Source: Mycobacterium marseillense
GTDB lineage: Bacteria > Actinomycetota > Actinomycetes > Mycobacteriales > Mycobacteriaceae
NCBI RefSeq assembly: GCF_010731675.1
Contig: NZ_AP022584.1
Coordinates: 5,394,001 to 5,458,000 of the forward strand
Direction of reading: 5' to 3'
Length of the DNA: 64,000 nt
Below, one piece after another: positions 28,086 to 36,830 of the stretch. The position numbers and the translations under genes were made by a program. The notes under the pieces were generated by a model. It had not been told where the DNA came from. It was given only the letters and a program-made list of their open reading frames with translations, and searched no databases. Each line of letters starts with the position of its first letter. Position 1 is the stretch's first letter.

Positions 28086-28496
28086 TTAGGACTCCGGTTT
28101 CGCCAACTTCTTAGCCAGCTCATTGAGTTCGGCCTGACGCTCACGCACCGCACACGCCCGCTGATCGAAGCCCGCCCCCTGCAGGACGGGCCTCGGCAGC
28201 GCATTGCTACGCAACTTGATGTTCGCGTAATGAATTGCAGCATCGATCATTTCGATGTAGTGCTCCGCATCATGCTCCGAGCACGAGCCCTCGATCCGCT
28301 GGACTTCGTCCCAGCACGGATAGGAGGAGTAGCGGGCGTCAAGTTGCTGCTGCGATACCTGAGATCCGAAGTAACATCGCCAGTCTCGGCTCAGCCAGCC
28401 TCTCGTCTTCACTTCGACTTTGATTCGACTACCCACGCCGGCTATGAACCTCGGCTCTCCGACACGGACTACCGGCTGCCAGTCATTCGACGCCAT
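28086..28496 (-). CDS. Hypothetical protein, 136 aa, atypical composition
   Basis: A complete frame from ATG 28496, with GAGGGG about 11 bases upstream. The protein is soluble. The N-terminal part is beta-like (PVVRVGEPRFIAGVGSRIKV), the middle is Cys/Trp/Tyr-containing (RDWRCYFG, SSYPCWDEV), and a helical tail ends in ELAKKLAKPES. Codon third positions are less GC-biased than in neighbours, suggesting a recent arrival. No family is recognised. A toxin, phage or mobile-element remnant function cannot be claimed. Confidence 0.6.
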   Translation of the reverse strand: MASNDWQPVVRVGEPRFIAGVGSRIKVEVKTRGWLSRDWRCYFGSQVSQQQLDARYSSYPCWDEVQRIEGSCSEHDAEHYIEMIDAAIHYANIKLRSNALPRPVLQGAGFDQRACAVRERQAELNELAKKLAKPES

Positions 28497-28908
28497 ATAT
28501 CGCCAACCCCTCGAAGAGAAGACGCCCTAACTAATGATCTCCCCGAGGGCGTCAACTGCTCGTCACGACACGCTGTTCCCAGAATACTGAATCTGCAAAC
28601 TTTGGATAGTCACTTTGGGTGATCCCGGGATCCCGACCGTATGCGGGCCAGCCGAATGGTCATTACCGCCGGTTCTAAGGGTGCGCTTTGTGGCCGTTTG
28701 ATTTCGCCTCGGAATAGCGCCGTGACCTGCATCACTACGCCATTCTGCGCGCGTTGCCGGGCGCGCCGGCCCCTCGGCCGCAGCGTGCGTAGCGGGCCGC
28801 CGCGAGACGCGCGACCAAGGATCCATACAGATTCCGCCAAGGCCCACACCGCACGCTCATTTCGGCTCGCGAGAGCACCCATTCGGCATCGACGCCAGGA
28901 GCAAAACC
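28497..28908. other. Gene-free stretch between divergent island genes
   Basis: 412 bases separating the hypothetical gene (minus) and the small exported protein gene (plus). It presumably carries both promoters. AGGAG at 28897-28901 is the ribosome binding site of the downstream gene. Open frames crossing the region have non-mycobacterial codon use and no start signals. Confidence 0.5.
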
Positions 28909-29160
28909 ATGAGGACTGCGGCAGACAAACGGACAGACGATCGGCGGCTCGGATACCTGCGCCTGATGCTGGTCTCCGCCACGACGGCCGGGCTTATCGG
29001 TCTGGGCGTCGGCGTTGCTCACGTCCATCGACCGGCGGGCGGCCGGCCCTGTTCCGTGCCGAGTGCGACGACGCAGGACGCGTCCGGCGTGGTGCTGTCG
29101 TGCAATCCGGCGCGGACTGGAGATGGAGAAGCGATGTGGCAGTATGTCGCGGCGCACTGA
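28909..29160 (+). CDS. Small single-pass or exported protein, 83 aa
   Basis: AGGAG lies seven bases upstream of ATG 28909, a good translation signal. The product has a basic N-terminus (MRTAADKRTDDRRLGYLR), a hydrophobic segment at about 19-40 (LMLVSATTAGLIGLGVGVAH), and an outward tail with two cysteines (RPCSVPSA, VLSCNPAR) that could form a disulfide. The N-terminus is long for a signal peptide, so a membrane anchor is equally possible. Function unknown. Confidence 0.6.
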   Translation: MRTAADKRTDDRRLGYLRLMLVSATTAGLIGLGVGVAHVHRPAGGRPCSVPSATTQDASGVVLSCNPARTGDGEAMWQYVAAH

Positions 29161-29347
29161 GGTCACAACGACAACTGGCGCAACAGGTTTTGATGCTCAC
29201 GGTTGGTTCGACGACCGCCTGGACAACGACGAACGGGCGCCACCAACCGGCGACGCGCCGCGGCCGACCTCGGCGCCGCCGCGGATTTTCTGCTGTTTCC
29301 GCGGACACCGTCACGGGAAAAGCCGGCCGGGCTTACGCTCTCCAGCT

Positions 29348-29473
29348 ATGACCAGGGGGAAGAAAATCGTGTTCGCGCTGGTGCTCGCGTTCGCCGTCTC
29401 GACGACGTCGGTGAGCTGCATACCTATTGACATACCGACCTGCCCGGCGGGCGGCGGTCCGGTGGGCTGCTGA
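29348..29473 (+). CDS. Very small secreted peptide candidate, 41 aa
   Basis: The frame starts ATG 29348 and encodes a textbook export signal: MTRGKK, then IVFALVLAFAVSTTSVSC. A 17-residue tail follows that contains two further cysteines and is rich in Pro and Gly, ending GGGPVGC. No ribosome binding site precedes it, but a TANNNT hexamer (TACGCT, 29334-29339) ends eight bases before the ATG, the spacing of a leaderless mRNA. The Cys after SVS may be a lipobox-like site. Function unknown; the evidence is composition only. Confidence 0.45.
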   Translation: MTRGKKIVFALVLAFAVSTTSVSCIPIDIPTCPAGGGPVGC

Positions 29474-29563
29474 TCACCAGCGCAGTAGGGCGGAAACGAT
29501 CCGTCCTCGGCTGCCGGCGTCATGGCGGGATTCCCACGCCGCCCGCGGATTTGGCCCTGCCGG

Positions 29564-29637
29564 CGCCCCCGGCAGGATTCGAACCTGCGACCTAGGGATT
29601 AGAAGGCCCTTGCTCTATCCACCTGAGCTACGGAGGC
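29564..29637 (-). tRNA. tRNA-Arg (TCT)
   Basis: The cloverleaf runs from 29637 to 29564. The acceptor GCCTCCG pairs with CGGGGGC (one G-U), and the D arm is GCTC/GAGC. The loop CTTCTAA gives anticodon TCT, and the T arm has GGTTCGAATCC. CCA is not encoded. The anticodon stem has a C-U mismatch at its base next to the loop. Its 3' end faces the variable island. Confidence 0.95.
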
Positions 29638-29823
29638 AACGTGCAGGTCAGTCTATCCAACCGCACCCGCCGGCCCGATTACCCGGCGCCACGCGCGCGA
29701 AAAGCCTTCCCGCGCCGCGTTTATCGGTTATCGTGATGGACCTCGACACACGTACAACATCGGCCGGCAATCGGCCGTTAACCGCAGCGAGGCGTGTGCC
29801 TAACGTCGAGGGGTGACGTTGTC

Positions 29824-31071
29824 ATGAGCGTGGCCAGTGACCTGACTTCGCGCTGTTCGTGGGCCGGCGCCCAGGCATCACGCCTGGCGGCCGACGCCCG
29901 GGTCGCCTATCAGGCCGGCAGCCTGCTGCTGCGCGGCGGCCCACTCGCGCTGGGCTTTTTCACCGGCTGGCTTTCCACGGAGTTTCCGCCGCACGTCGTC
30001 ACCGGTCACGCGCTGTCGCGGGTCGCGCATCCCTCGATCGGCCGGGTCGGCAAGACGTGGGCCGCCCAGCGGGCGGATCAAACCCTCACCACCGCGCTCG
30101 AGGAGTCGTTCGGCCCCGACTTCCGTGAGCAGGTATGTCACCCGACCACCGTGGGCACGGTATGCGCCCCGCGCGGTGGCCTGCTGGGCAGGCCGGGCCC
30201 GCACCGCCGGTATGCGGCACAGACTTCCGACATCTCCTACGGCCCCCGCGGCCGCGACAACCTGCTCGACATCTGGCGGCGCGACGACCTGGCGCCCGGG
30301 TGCCGGGCGCCGGTGCTGATCCAGGTGCCGGGCGGGGCGTGGGCGTTGAACGGCAGGCGCCCGCAGGCCTACACGCTGATGAGCCGCATGGTCCAACTCG
30401 GCTGGATCTGCGTGTCGATCGACTACAGCAAGAGCCCGCGCAGCGCCTTTCCCGCCCATCTCATCGACGTCAAGCGGGCGATCGCTTGGGTCCGGGAGAA
30501 CATCGCCGACTACGGCGGCGACCCCGACTTCATCGCGATCACCGGCGGGTCGGCCGGCGGGCACCTGGCCTCCCTGGCGGCACTCACCCCGAACGATCCC
30601 GATTTTCAGCCCGGTTTCGAAGACGCCGACACCACTGTCCAGGCGGTCGCCCCCTACTACGGCGTCTACGACTTCACCGACTTCGAGAACATGCACGAAC
30701 TGATGCTGCCGTTCCTGGAGCAGTTCGTGGTCAAGGCCTGCTACGCCGACGAGCCCGAGCGGTTCACCGCGGCGTCGCCCATTTCCTATGTGCACCGCGA
30801 AGCGCCGCCGTTCTTCGTGCTGCACGGCGAGAAAGACGAACTGGTTCCCAGTGGTCAGGCCCGCGCCTTCTGCGCGGCGCTGCGCGCGGCCGGTGCCGCC
30901 ACGGTGGCGCACGCCGAACTGGCCAACGCGCATCACGCTTTCGACATCACCCCGACGGTTCGGTCGCGGCTGGCCGCCGACGCCGTCGCCGATTTCCTGG
31001 GTGTCGTCTACGGGCGGCGCGTCAGCTCGGTCCTGGATTCGCTGCCGCTGTCGGCCACTTCCGCGAGTTGA
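29824..31071 (+). CDS. lipQ: Carboxylesterase/lipase LipQ (hormone-sensitive lipase-like)
   Basis: A 415-residue alpha/beta hydrolase. The nucleophile elbow is TGGSAGGHLA, with Ser at about 243. The acid is in HGEKDELVPSGQA and the catalytic His in ANAHHAFDI. The oxyanion motif HGGG of this family reads VPGGAW here. An N-terminal extension of about 110 residues has a hydrophobic stretch (SLLLRGGPLALGFFTGWL) that may tether it to the membrane. ATG 29824 is chosen over GTG 29794. It opens a run of lipid genes. M. tuberculosis has the same order lipQ-Rv2484c-Rv2483c-plsB2. The natural ester substrate is unknown. Confidence 0.9.
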   Translation: MSVASDLTSRCSWAGAQASRLAADARVAYQAGSLLLRGGPLALGFFTGWLSTEFPPHVVTGHALSRVAHPSIGRVGKTWAAQRADQTLTTALEESFGPDFREQVCHPTTVGTVCAPRGGLLGRPGPHRRYAAQTSDISYGPRGRDNLLDIWRRDDLAPGCRAPVLIQVPGGAWALNGRRPQAYTLMSRMVQLGWICVSIDYSKSPRSAFPAHLIDVKRAIAWVRENIADYGGDPDFIAITGGSAGGHLASLAALTPNDPDFQPGFEDADTTVQAVAPYYGVYDFTDFENMHELMLPFLEQFVVKACYADEPERFTAASPISYVHREAPPFFVLHGEKDELVPSGQARAFCAALRAAGAATVAHAELANAHHAFDITPTVRSRLAADAVADFLGVVYGRRVSSVLDSLPLSATSAS

Positions 31072-31224
31072 GAGCGAGTTGACGGCCGGCTGAGCGCGCG
31101 GCCGAAGTCCTCGCCGCTCCTTTCACCAGCGGGGTAACCCGGCTAGCGTTGTGGTGACCATCAGGGTTCGCGGAGCCGAGGCGGGAGGCGTGATCGACGG
31201 TGACAAGGTTGGTTCGTCGAGTTG

Positions 31225-32700
31225 ATGACCATGACTGAGTCCGTCGAGGCGATCAGATTGTCCGACGAACTCGGCCCCGTCGACTACCTCATGCATCGGG
31301 GTGAAGCGAATCCCCGCACCCGGTCCGGGATCATGGCGCTCGAGCTGTTGGACACCACCCCGGACTGGCAGCAGTTCCGGGCCCGGTTCGAAAACGCCTC
31401 CCGGCGGGTGTTGCGTTTGCGGCAAAAGGTGGTCGTGCCGACCTTGCCGACGGCGGCGCCGCGCTGGGTGGTCGATCCCGATTTCAACCTGGATTTCCAT
31501 GTGCGCCGGGTGCGCGTGTCCGAGCCCGGCACGCTGCGTGACGTCTTCGACCTCGCCGAGGTCATCCTGCAATCACCGATGGACATCTCCCGGCCGCTGT
31601 GGACGGCCACCCTGGTCGAAGGCTTGGCCGACGGGAAAGCGGCGACCCTGCTGCATGTCAGCCACGCCGTCACTGACGGCGTGGGCGGGGTCCAGATGTT
31701 CGCCGAGATCTATGACCTCGAGCGCGATCCGCCCGCCAAGCCGACGCTGCCGCTGCCCATCCCGCAGGACCTGTCGTCGAATGACCTGATGCGCCAAGGC
31801 ATTAACCACCTACCGCTTGCTGTGGTCGGTGGTGTGCTGGGTGCGCTGTCCGGGGCGGTGTCGGCGGCGGGGCGAGCGGTGCTGGAACCGGCGGCCGCCG
31901 TCTCGGGGATCGTCGGGTACGCCATGTCGGGCATGCGGGTGCTCAACCGGGCTGCCGAACCGTCGCCGCTGCTGCGCCGGCGCAGCTTGACCACCCGCAC
32001 CGAGGCGATCGACATTCCGCTCTCCGACTTGCACAAGGCCGCCAAAGCCGGTGGCGGATCGATCAACGACGCTTACCTCGCCGGGCTGTGTGGGGTGTTG
32101 CGCCGCTACCACGAGGCATTCGGCGTGCCGATCAGCACGCTGCCGATGGCGGTGCCGGTCAACCTTCGGGCCGAAGCGGACAACGCCGGCGGCAACCGGT
32201 TCACCGGTGTCAATCTGGCCGCGCCGATCGGTACCGCCGACCCGGTCTCCCGGATGAAGAAGATCCGCGCGCAGATGACCCAGCGTCGCGACGAGCCCGC
32301 GATGAACATCATCGGTTCGATGGCGCCGGTGCTCAGCGTCTTGCCCACCGCGGTGCTGGAAGGACTCACCGGCTCGGTGATCGGATCGGACGTGCAGGCC
32401 AGCAATCTGCCGGTGTTTCCGGGAGACACCTACCTCGCTGGCGCAAAAGTGTTGCGGCAGTACGGCATCGGCCCGCTGCCTGGGGTGGCGATGATGGTGG
32501 TGCTGATCTCGCGGGGCGGGTGGTGCACCATCACGGTGCGCTACGACAGGGCTGCGGTGCGCAACGACGCGCTGTTCGCCCAGTGCCTGCTGGACGGTTT
32601 CGACGAAATCCTGGCGCTGGCCGGCGATCCGCCCCCGCGCGCGGTGCCCGCGTCGTTCACCGAGTCGGCCGTGTCGTCTCGATCGGCGTCGGGCTCATGA
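31225..32700 (+). CDS. Wax ester synthase/diacylglycerol acyltransferase (WS/DGAT, Rv2484c-like)
   Basis: A 491-residue acyl-CoA-dependent acyltransferase that makes triacylglycerol or wax esters. The HHxxxDG active site is SHAVTDG at residues 146-152: the first His is replaced by Ser while the catalytic second His (147) remains. The C-terminal WS/DGAT domain motifs include NAGGNRFTGVNLAAPIG and a hydrophobic SNLPVFPGDTYLAGAKV. The start is ATG 31225; ATG 31231 is also possible. The stop overlaps the HAD-PlsC gene by 4 bases. With PlsC and PlsB2 it forms a full glycerol-3-phosphate to storage-lipid route, lacking only a dedicated PAP. Confidence 0.92.
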   Translation: MTMTESVEAIRLSDELGPVDYLMHRGEANPRTRSGIMALELLDTTPDWQQFRARFENASRRVLRLRQKVVVPTLPTAAPRWVVDPDFNLDFHVRRVRVSEPGTLRDVFDLAEVILQSPMDISRPLWTATLVEGLADGKAATLLHVSHAVTDGVGGVQMFAEIYDLERDPPAKPTLPLPIPQDLSSNDLMRQGINHLPLAVVGGVLGALSGAVSAAGRAVLEPAAAVSGIVGYAMSGMRVLNRAAEPSPLLRRRSLTTRTEAIDIPLSDLHKAAKAGGGSINDAYLAGLCGVLRRYHEAFGVPISTLPMAVPVNLRAEADNAGGNRFTGVNLAAPIGTADPVSRMKKIRAQMTQRRDEPAMNIIGSMAPVLSVLPTAVLEGLTGSVIGSDVQASNLPVFPGDTYLAGAKVLRQYGIGPLPGVAMMVVLISRGGWCTITVRYDRAAVRNDALFAQCLLDGFDEILALAGDPPPRAVPASFTESAVSSRSASGS

Positions 32701-34451
32701 GCGCCTCCGAAGAGCGGGCCGACCGCACCCCGGACAGCGGGGCGGACATGCGGCTGCCCGGCTCGGTGGCCGAGATCATGGCCAGCCCCGCCGGGGCGAA
32801 GATCGGCGCGTTTTTCGACCTGGACGGCACCTTGGTCGCCGGGTTTACCGCCGTCATCCTGACCCAGGAGCGGCTGCTGCGCCGCGACATGGGCGTGGGG
32901 GAGTTGCTCGGCATGGTCCAGGCCGGTCTGAGTCACACCCTGGGGCGCATCGAATTCGAGGCCCTCATCGGTAAGGCGGCTGCCGCGCTGACCGGCCGGC
33001 TGCTCGACGACTTGGACGAGATCGGCGAGCGGATGTTCGTCCAGCGGATCGAGTCGCGGATCTACCCGGAGATGCGCGAGCTGGTGCGCGCTCACATGGC
33101 CCGCGGACACACCGTGGTGCTCAGCTCGTCGGCGCTGACCATCCAGGTCAACCCGGTGGCGCGGTTCCTAGGGATCCCCAACACGCTCACCAACAAGTTC
33201 GAGACCAACGAAGACGGCATGCTCACCGGTGGTGTCGAGAAGCCGATCCTGTGGGGGCCGGGCAAAGCCGCTGCGGTGCAACGCTTTGCCGCCGAGCACG
33301 ACATCGATCTCAAGGACAGTTACTTCTACGCCGACGGCGACGAGGACGTCGCGTTGATGTATCTGGTCGGCAATCCGCGGCCGACGAATCCCGAAGGCAA
33401 GATGGCCGCGGTGGCCAAACGTCGCGGCTGGCCGATTCTGCGGTTCAGCAGCCGTGGCCCGGTGGGTCTGAGACGGCAGGTGCGCACGCTGGCCGGACTC
33501 GGCTCGATCGTCCCCGTCGGGGCCGGCGCGGTGGCGATGGGTGTGCTGACCGGTAGCCGGCGGCGTGGCGCCAATTTCTTTACCTCCGTGTTCTCCCAAA
33601 CGGTGCTCGCGACCACCGGCGTACACCTCAACGTTGTCGGGAAAGAGAATCTGACCGCGCAGCGCCCGGCCGTTTTTATCTACAACCACCGCAACCAGGT
33701 CGACCCGGTCATCGCGGGTGCGCTGGTGAATGACAACTGGGTTGCCGTGGCCAAGAAGGAACTACAGAAGAATCCGGTCATGGCCCTGCTCGGTAAGGCG
33801 CTGGACGGGGTGTTCATCGACCGAGACGACTCCGCCTCGGCACTGGAGACGATGCGCACCGTCGAAGAGAGAGCCAAGAACGGGCTTTCCATTCTGATGG
33901 CTCCGGAGGGCACCCGGCTGGACACCACCGAGGTCGGCCCCTTCAAGAAAGGCCCGTTCCGTCTCGCGATGGCCGCGGGCATCCCGATCGTCCCGATCGT
34001 GATCCGCAACGCCGAGCTCGTGGCCGCGAGGAACTCGGCGATCATCAACCCGGGCACGGTCGACGTCGCGGTCTTTCCTCCGATCTCGGTGCAGCACTGG
34101 ACACTTGACACGCTGGACGAGCGCATCGCCGAGGTGCGCCAGCTGTATCTGGACACGCTCGCCAACTGGCCCGTTAAAGAGCTAGGCGAACTGCCGGAGG
34201 TCGACCTCTACGCCGAGAAGAAGGCGGCCGCCAAAGCCCGCAGCCGGAGCACCAAAACCACCGCGAAGAAGGCGGCGGCGAAAAAGACCCCGGGCAAATC
34301 GGCGGGTAAGCCCCGCGCGAAAAAGGCTGCGCCCAAGTCGAATCCGAACGAATCCGAGGTTGCTCTCAAAGACGGTGAGGTACAACAGCCCACCGCGGAC
34401 GGCACCCTCGGCGCCGAAGCACCGGAGTCGCCACCCCGAGGGCATTCGTGA
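32697..34451 (+). CDS. plsC: HAD phosphatase-PlsC acyltransferase fusion with Lys/Ala-rich tail (Rv2483c-like)
   Basis: 584 residues in three parts. An N-terminal HAD-family SerB-like domain has DLDGT at 41-45, SSSALTIQV, and [11 protein letters not shown]. An AGP acyltransferase domain has NHRNQVDP with His at about 331, and [21 protein letters not shown]-terminal tail (about 515-560) is packed with Lys/Ala repeats of the AKKAAAKKT kind, like mycobacterial HupB. The fusion could acylate lysophosphatidate and also remove a phosphate. ATG 32697 overlaps the WS/DGAT stop; the stop overlaps plsB2 (GTGA). The basic tail may bind acidic lipid or polyphosphate; this is inference. Confidence 0.92.
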   Translation: MSASEERADRTPDSGADMRLPGSVAEIMASPAGAKIGAFFDLDGTLVAGFTAVILTQERLLRRDMGVGELLGMVQAGLSHTLGRIEFEALIGKAAAALTGRLLDDLDEIGERMFVQRIESRIYPEMRELVRAHMARGHTVVLSSSALTIQVNPVARFLGIPNTLTNKFETNEDGMLTGGVEKPILWGPGKAAAVQRFAAEHDIDLKDSYFYADGDEDVALMYLVGNPRPTNPEGKMAAVAKRRGWPILRFSSRGPVGLRRQVRTLAGLGSIVPVGAGAVAMGVLTGSRRRGANFFTSVFSQTVLATTGVHLNVVGKENLTAQRPAVFIYNHRNQVDPVIAGALVNDNWVAVAKKELQKNPVMALLGKALDGVFIDRDDSASALETMRTVEERAKNGLSILMAPEGTRLDTTEVGPFKKGPFRLAMAAGIPIVPIVIRNAELVAARNSAIINPGTVDVAVFPPISVQHWTLDTLDERIAEVRQLYLDTLANWPVKELGELPEVDLYAEKKAAAKARSRSTKTTAKKAAAKKTPGKSAGKPRAKKAAPKSNPNESEVALKDGEVQQPTADGTLGAEAPESPPRGHS

Positions 34452-36802
34452 CCGAACCGGCGGCTGATACCAGCGCCATCCTCGCCGGAACCGACTCGCT
34501 GGTCTTGGCGTCGATGGCCTCGCCGGTCGAGATGGAACTGGTCACGACGTGGCTGGATCAGCAGCGTGCCGGCCGCCCGGGCGCGAACTTCGACCTGGTC
34601 ACGCTGCCCGCGCTCGACTCGCCGCCGGAAACGATGACATCCCTGGCCGAGCAACTCGAGTCCGGAGACGACCGTTCGATCGTGCCGGTGCGGGTGTTCT
34701 GGCTGCCCCCGCCCGATCGCGGGCGGCTAGCGAGGCTGGCGGGGCTGCTGCCCGGCCGAGATCCTTACCACCCCAACGAACGCCTGCAAGCGCAGATCCT
34801 GCGCGACGCCCCCCAGCGGGCACGGGTGGTGGCCGGTGAAGCGGCCACGGTCTCCGAACTCCGCCGGCAGTGGCGCGACACCACCGTCGGCGACGACAAG
34901 AGCGACTTCGCCCAATTCGTGATCCGGCGCGCCATCTTGGCGATGGAACGCGTCGAGTACCGGATCCTCGGGCCGCAGTACAAGTCTCCGCGGCTGGTGA
35001 AACCGGAGATATTGGCCTCCAACCGGTTTCGTGCCGGTCTGGCCAGGATTCCGGGCGCAACCGTCGACGAAGCCGGAAAAATGCTCGACGAACTCGCCAC
35101 GGGGTGGAGCAGGGCATCGGTCGACCTCGTCTCGGTTCTCGGCAGGATGCTCAGCCGGGGGTTCGATCCCGAAATCGACTACGACGGCTATCAGGTCGCG
35201 GCGATGCGTGCCGGTCTGGAAGCCCACCCGGCGGTGCTGTTGTTCTCGCACCGGTCTTACATCGACGGTGCGGTGGTGCCGGTGGCGATGCAGGAGAACC
35301 GGTTACCGCCGGTGCACGTGTTCGCCGGTATCAACCTGTCGTTCGGGGCGATGGGCCCGCTGCTAAGGCGTTCCGGCGTCATCTTCATCCGCCGCAACAT
35401 CGGCAACGATCAGCTCTACAAGTACGTGCTGCGTGAATACGTCGGCTACATCGTCGAAAAGCGGTTCAACCTGAGCTGGTCCATCGAGGGAACCCGCTCG
35501 CGCACCGGCAAGATGCTGCCCCCCAAGCTCGGCCTGCTGGCCTACGTCGCCGACGCGTACCTGGATGGCCGCAGCGAAGACATTCTGCTGCAACCGGTCT
35601 CGATCAGCTTCGATCAGCTGCACGAGACCGCCGAATACGCCGCTTACGCTCGCGGTGGTGAGAAGACTCCCGAAGGCGTCGGCTGGTTGTACAACTTCAT
35701 CCGGGCGCAGGGCGAACGCAACTACGGCAAGATCTACGTCCGGTTTCCCGAAGCCGTGTCGATGCGCCAGTACCTGGAGGCACCGCACGGCCCGCTGACG
35801 CAGGATCCTGACGCCAAAAGGCTGGCGCTGCAGAAGATGTCATTCGAGGTCGCCTGGCGGATCCTGCAGGCGACGCCGGTGACGGCGACGGGTCTGGTGT
35901 GCGCATTGCTGCTGACCACGCGCGGGGCGGCGTTGACCCTGGGCCAGCTGCATCACACCCTGCAGGACTCGCTGGACTACCTGGAGCGCAAACTAAACCC
36001 CATGTCCACCAGCGCCTTACGACTACGCACGCACGACGGCGTGCGTGCGGCCGTCGACGCGCTGTCCAACGGCCACCCCATCACCCGGGTCGACGGCGGC
36101 CGGGAACCGGTGTGGCGGATCGCGCCCGAGGAGCAACACGCCGCCGCCTTCTACCGCAACTCAGTGATCCATGCCTTCCTGGAAACTTCGATCGTCGAGC
36201 TCGCTTTGGCGCACGCCCGCCACGCCGAGGGCGACCGGATGGAGGCCTTCTGGACCCAGGCAATGCGACTGCGCGATCTGCTGAAATTCGACTTCTATTT
36301 CGCGGACTCGGCAACGTTCCGGGACAACATCGCCGAAGAGATGGCGTGGCACAACAATTGGGAAGCCCACGTCGCCGCCGGCGGTGAGGAGATCGAGGCG
36401 CTGCTGTTCGCCAAGCGTCCGCTGATGGCCGACGCGATGTTGCGGGTGTTCTTCGAGGCCTACGAGATCGTCGCCGACGTGCTGCGCGACGCCCCGGCGG
36501 ACATCGGGCACAAGGAACTGACCGACTTGGCGTTGGGCGTCGGGCGGCAGTATGTGGCGCAGACCCGGGTCCGCAGCAGCGAATCGGTGTCGACGTTGCT
36601 GTTCGCCACCGCGCGCCAGGTTGTCGACGATCAGGACCTGATCGCCCCCGCCCCGGACCTGGCCGAACGGCGGGGGGCATTCCTGCACGAACTGCGCGAC
36701 ATCCTGCAGGACTCCAACTACGTCGGACGGATCGCGCGCGACCAGTTCGTGGCCCGCGAGCTCAAGGCTCGTCAGGACCGGCTGGACAGCCAAACGCTTT
36801 AG
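34448..36802 (+). CDS. plsB2: Glycerol-3-phosphate acyltransferase PlsB2
   Basis: A 784-residue GPAT that acylates sn-1 of glycerol 3-phosphate, the first step of phospholipid and triacylglycerol synthesis. Block I is FSHRSYIDG, with His at about 268 (HX4D). Block II is [12 protein letters not shown] and block [21 protein letters not shown]. The large N-terminal (1-230) and C-terminal extensions are typical of the PlsB class. GTG 34448 overlaps the upstream stop. It is the last gene of the lipQ-to-plsB2 run; the next gene begins 28 bases later and may be cotranscribed. Confidence 0.96.
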   Translation: MTEPAADTSAILAGTDSLVLASMASPVEMELVTTWLDQQRAGRPGANFDLVTLPALDSPPETMTSLAEQLESGDDRSIVPVRVFWLPPPDRGRLARLAGLLPGRDPYHPNERLQAQILRDAPQRARVVAGEAATVSELRRQWRDTTVGDDKSDFAQFVIRRAILAMERVEYRILGPQYKSPRLVKPEILASNRFRAGLARIPGATVDEAGKMLDELATGWSRASVDLVSVLGRMLSRGFDPEIDYDGYQVAAMRAGLEAHPAVLLFSHRSYIDGAVVPVAMQENRLPPVHVFAGINLSFGAMGPLLRRSGVIFIRRNIGNDQLYKYVLREYVGYIVEKRFNLSWSIEGTRSRTGKMLPPKLGLLAYVADAYLDGRSEDILLQPVSISFDQLHETAEYAAYARGGEKTPEGVGWLYNFIRAQGERNYGKIYVRFPEAVSMRQYLEAPHGPLTQDPDAKRLALQKMSFEVAWRILQATPVTATGLVCALLLTTRGAALTLGQLHHTLQDSLDYLERKLNPMSTSALRLRTHDGVRAAVDALSNGHPITRVDGGREPVWRIAPEEQHAAAFYRNSVIHAFLETSIVELALAHARHAEGDRMEAFWTQAMRLRDLLKFDFYFADSATFRDNIAEEMAWHNNWEAHVAAGGEEIEALLFAKRPLMADAMLRVFFEAYEIVADVLRDAPADIGHKELTDLALGVGRQYVAQTRVRSSESVSTLLFATARQVVDDQDLIAPAPDLAERRGAFLHELRDILQDSNYVGRIARDQFVARELKARQDRLDSQTL

Positions 36803-36830
36803 CCGGCGCACCCGCCCATACCCTGGGTGT

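Noticed and set aside
28641..29351. A 236-residue plus-strand frame across the island.
   Set aside because: Arg/His-rich translation with no start signal; it overlaps the better-supported small exported protein gene in another frame.
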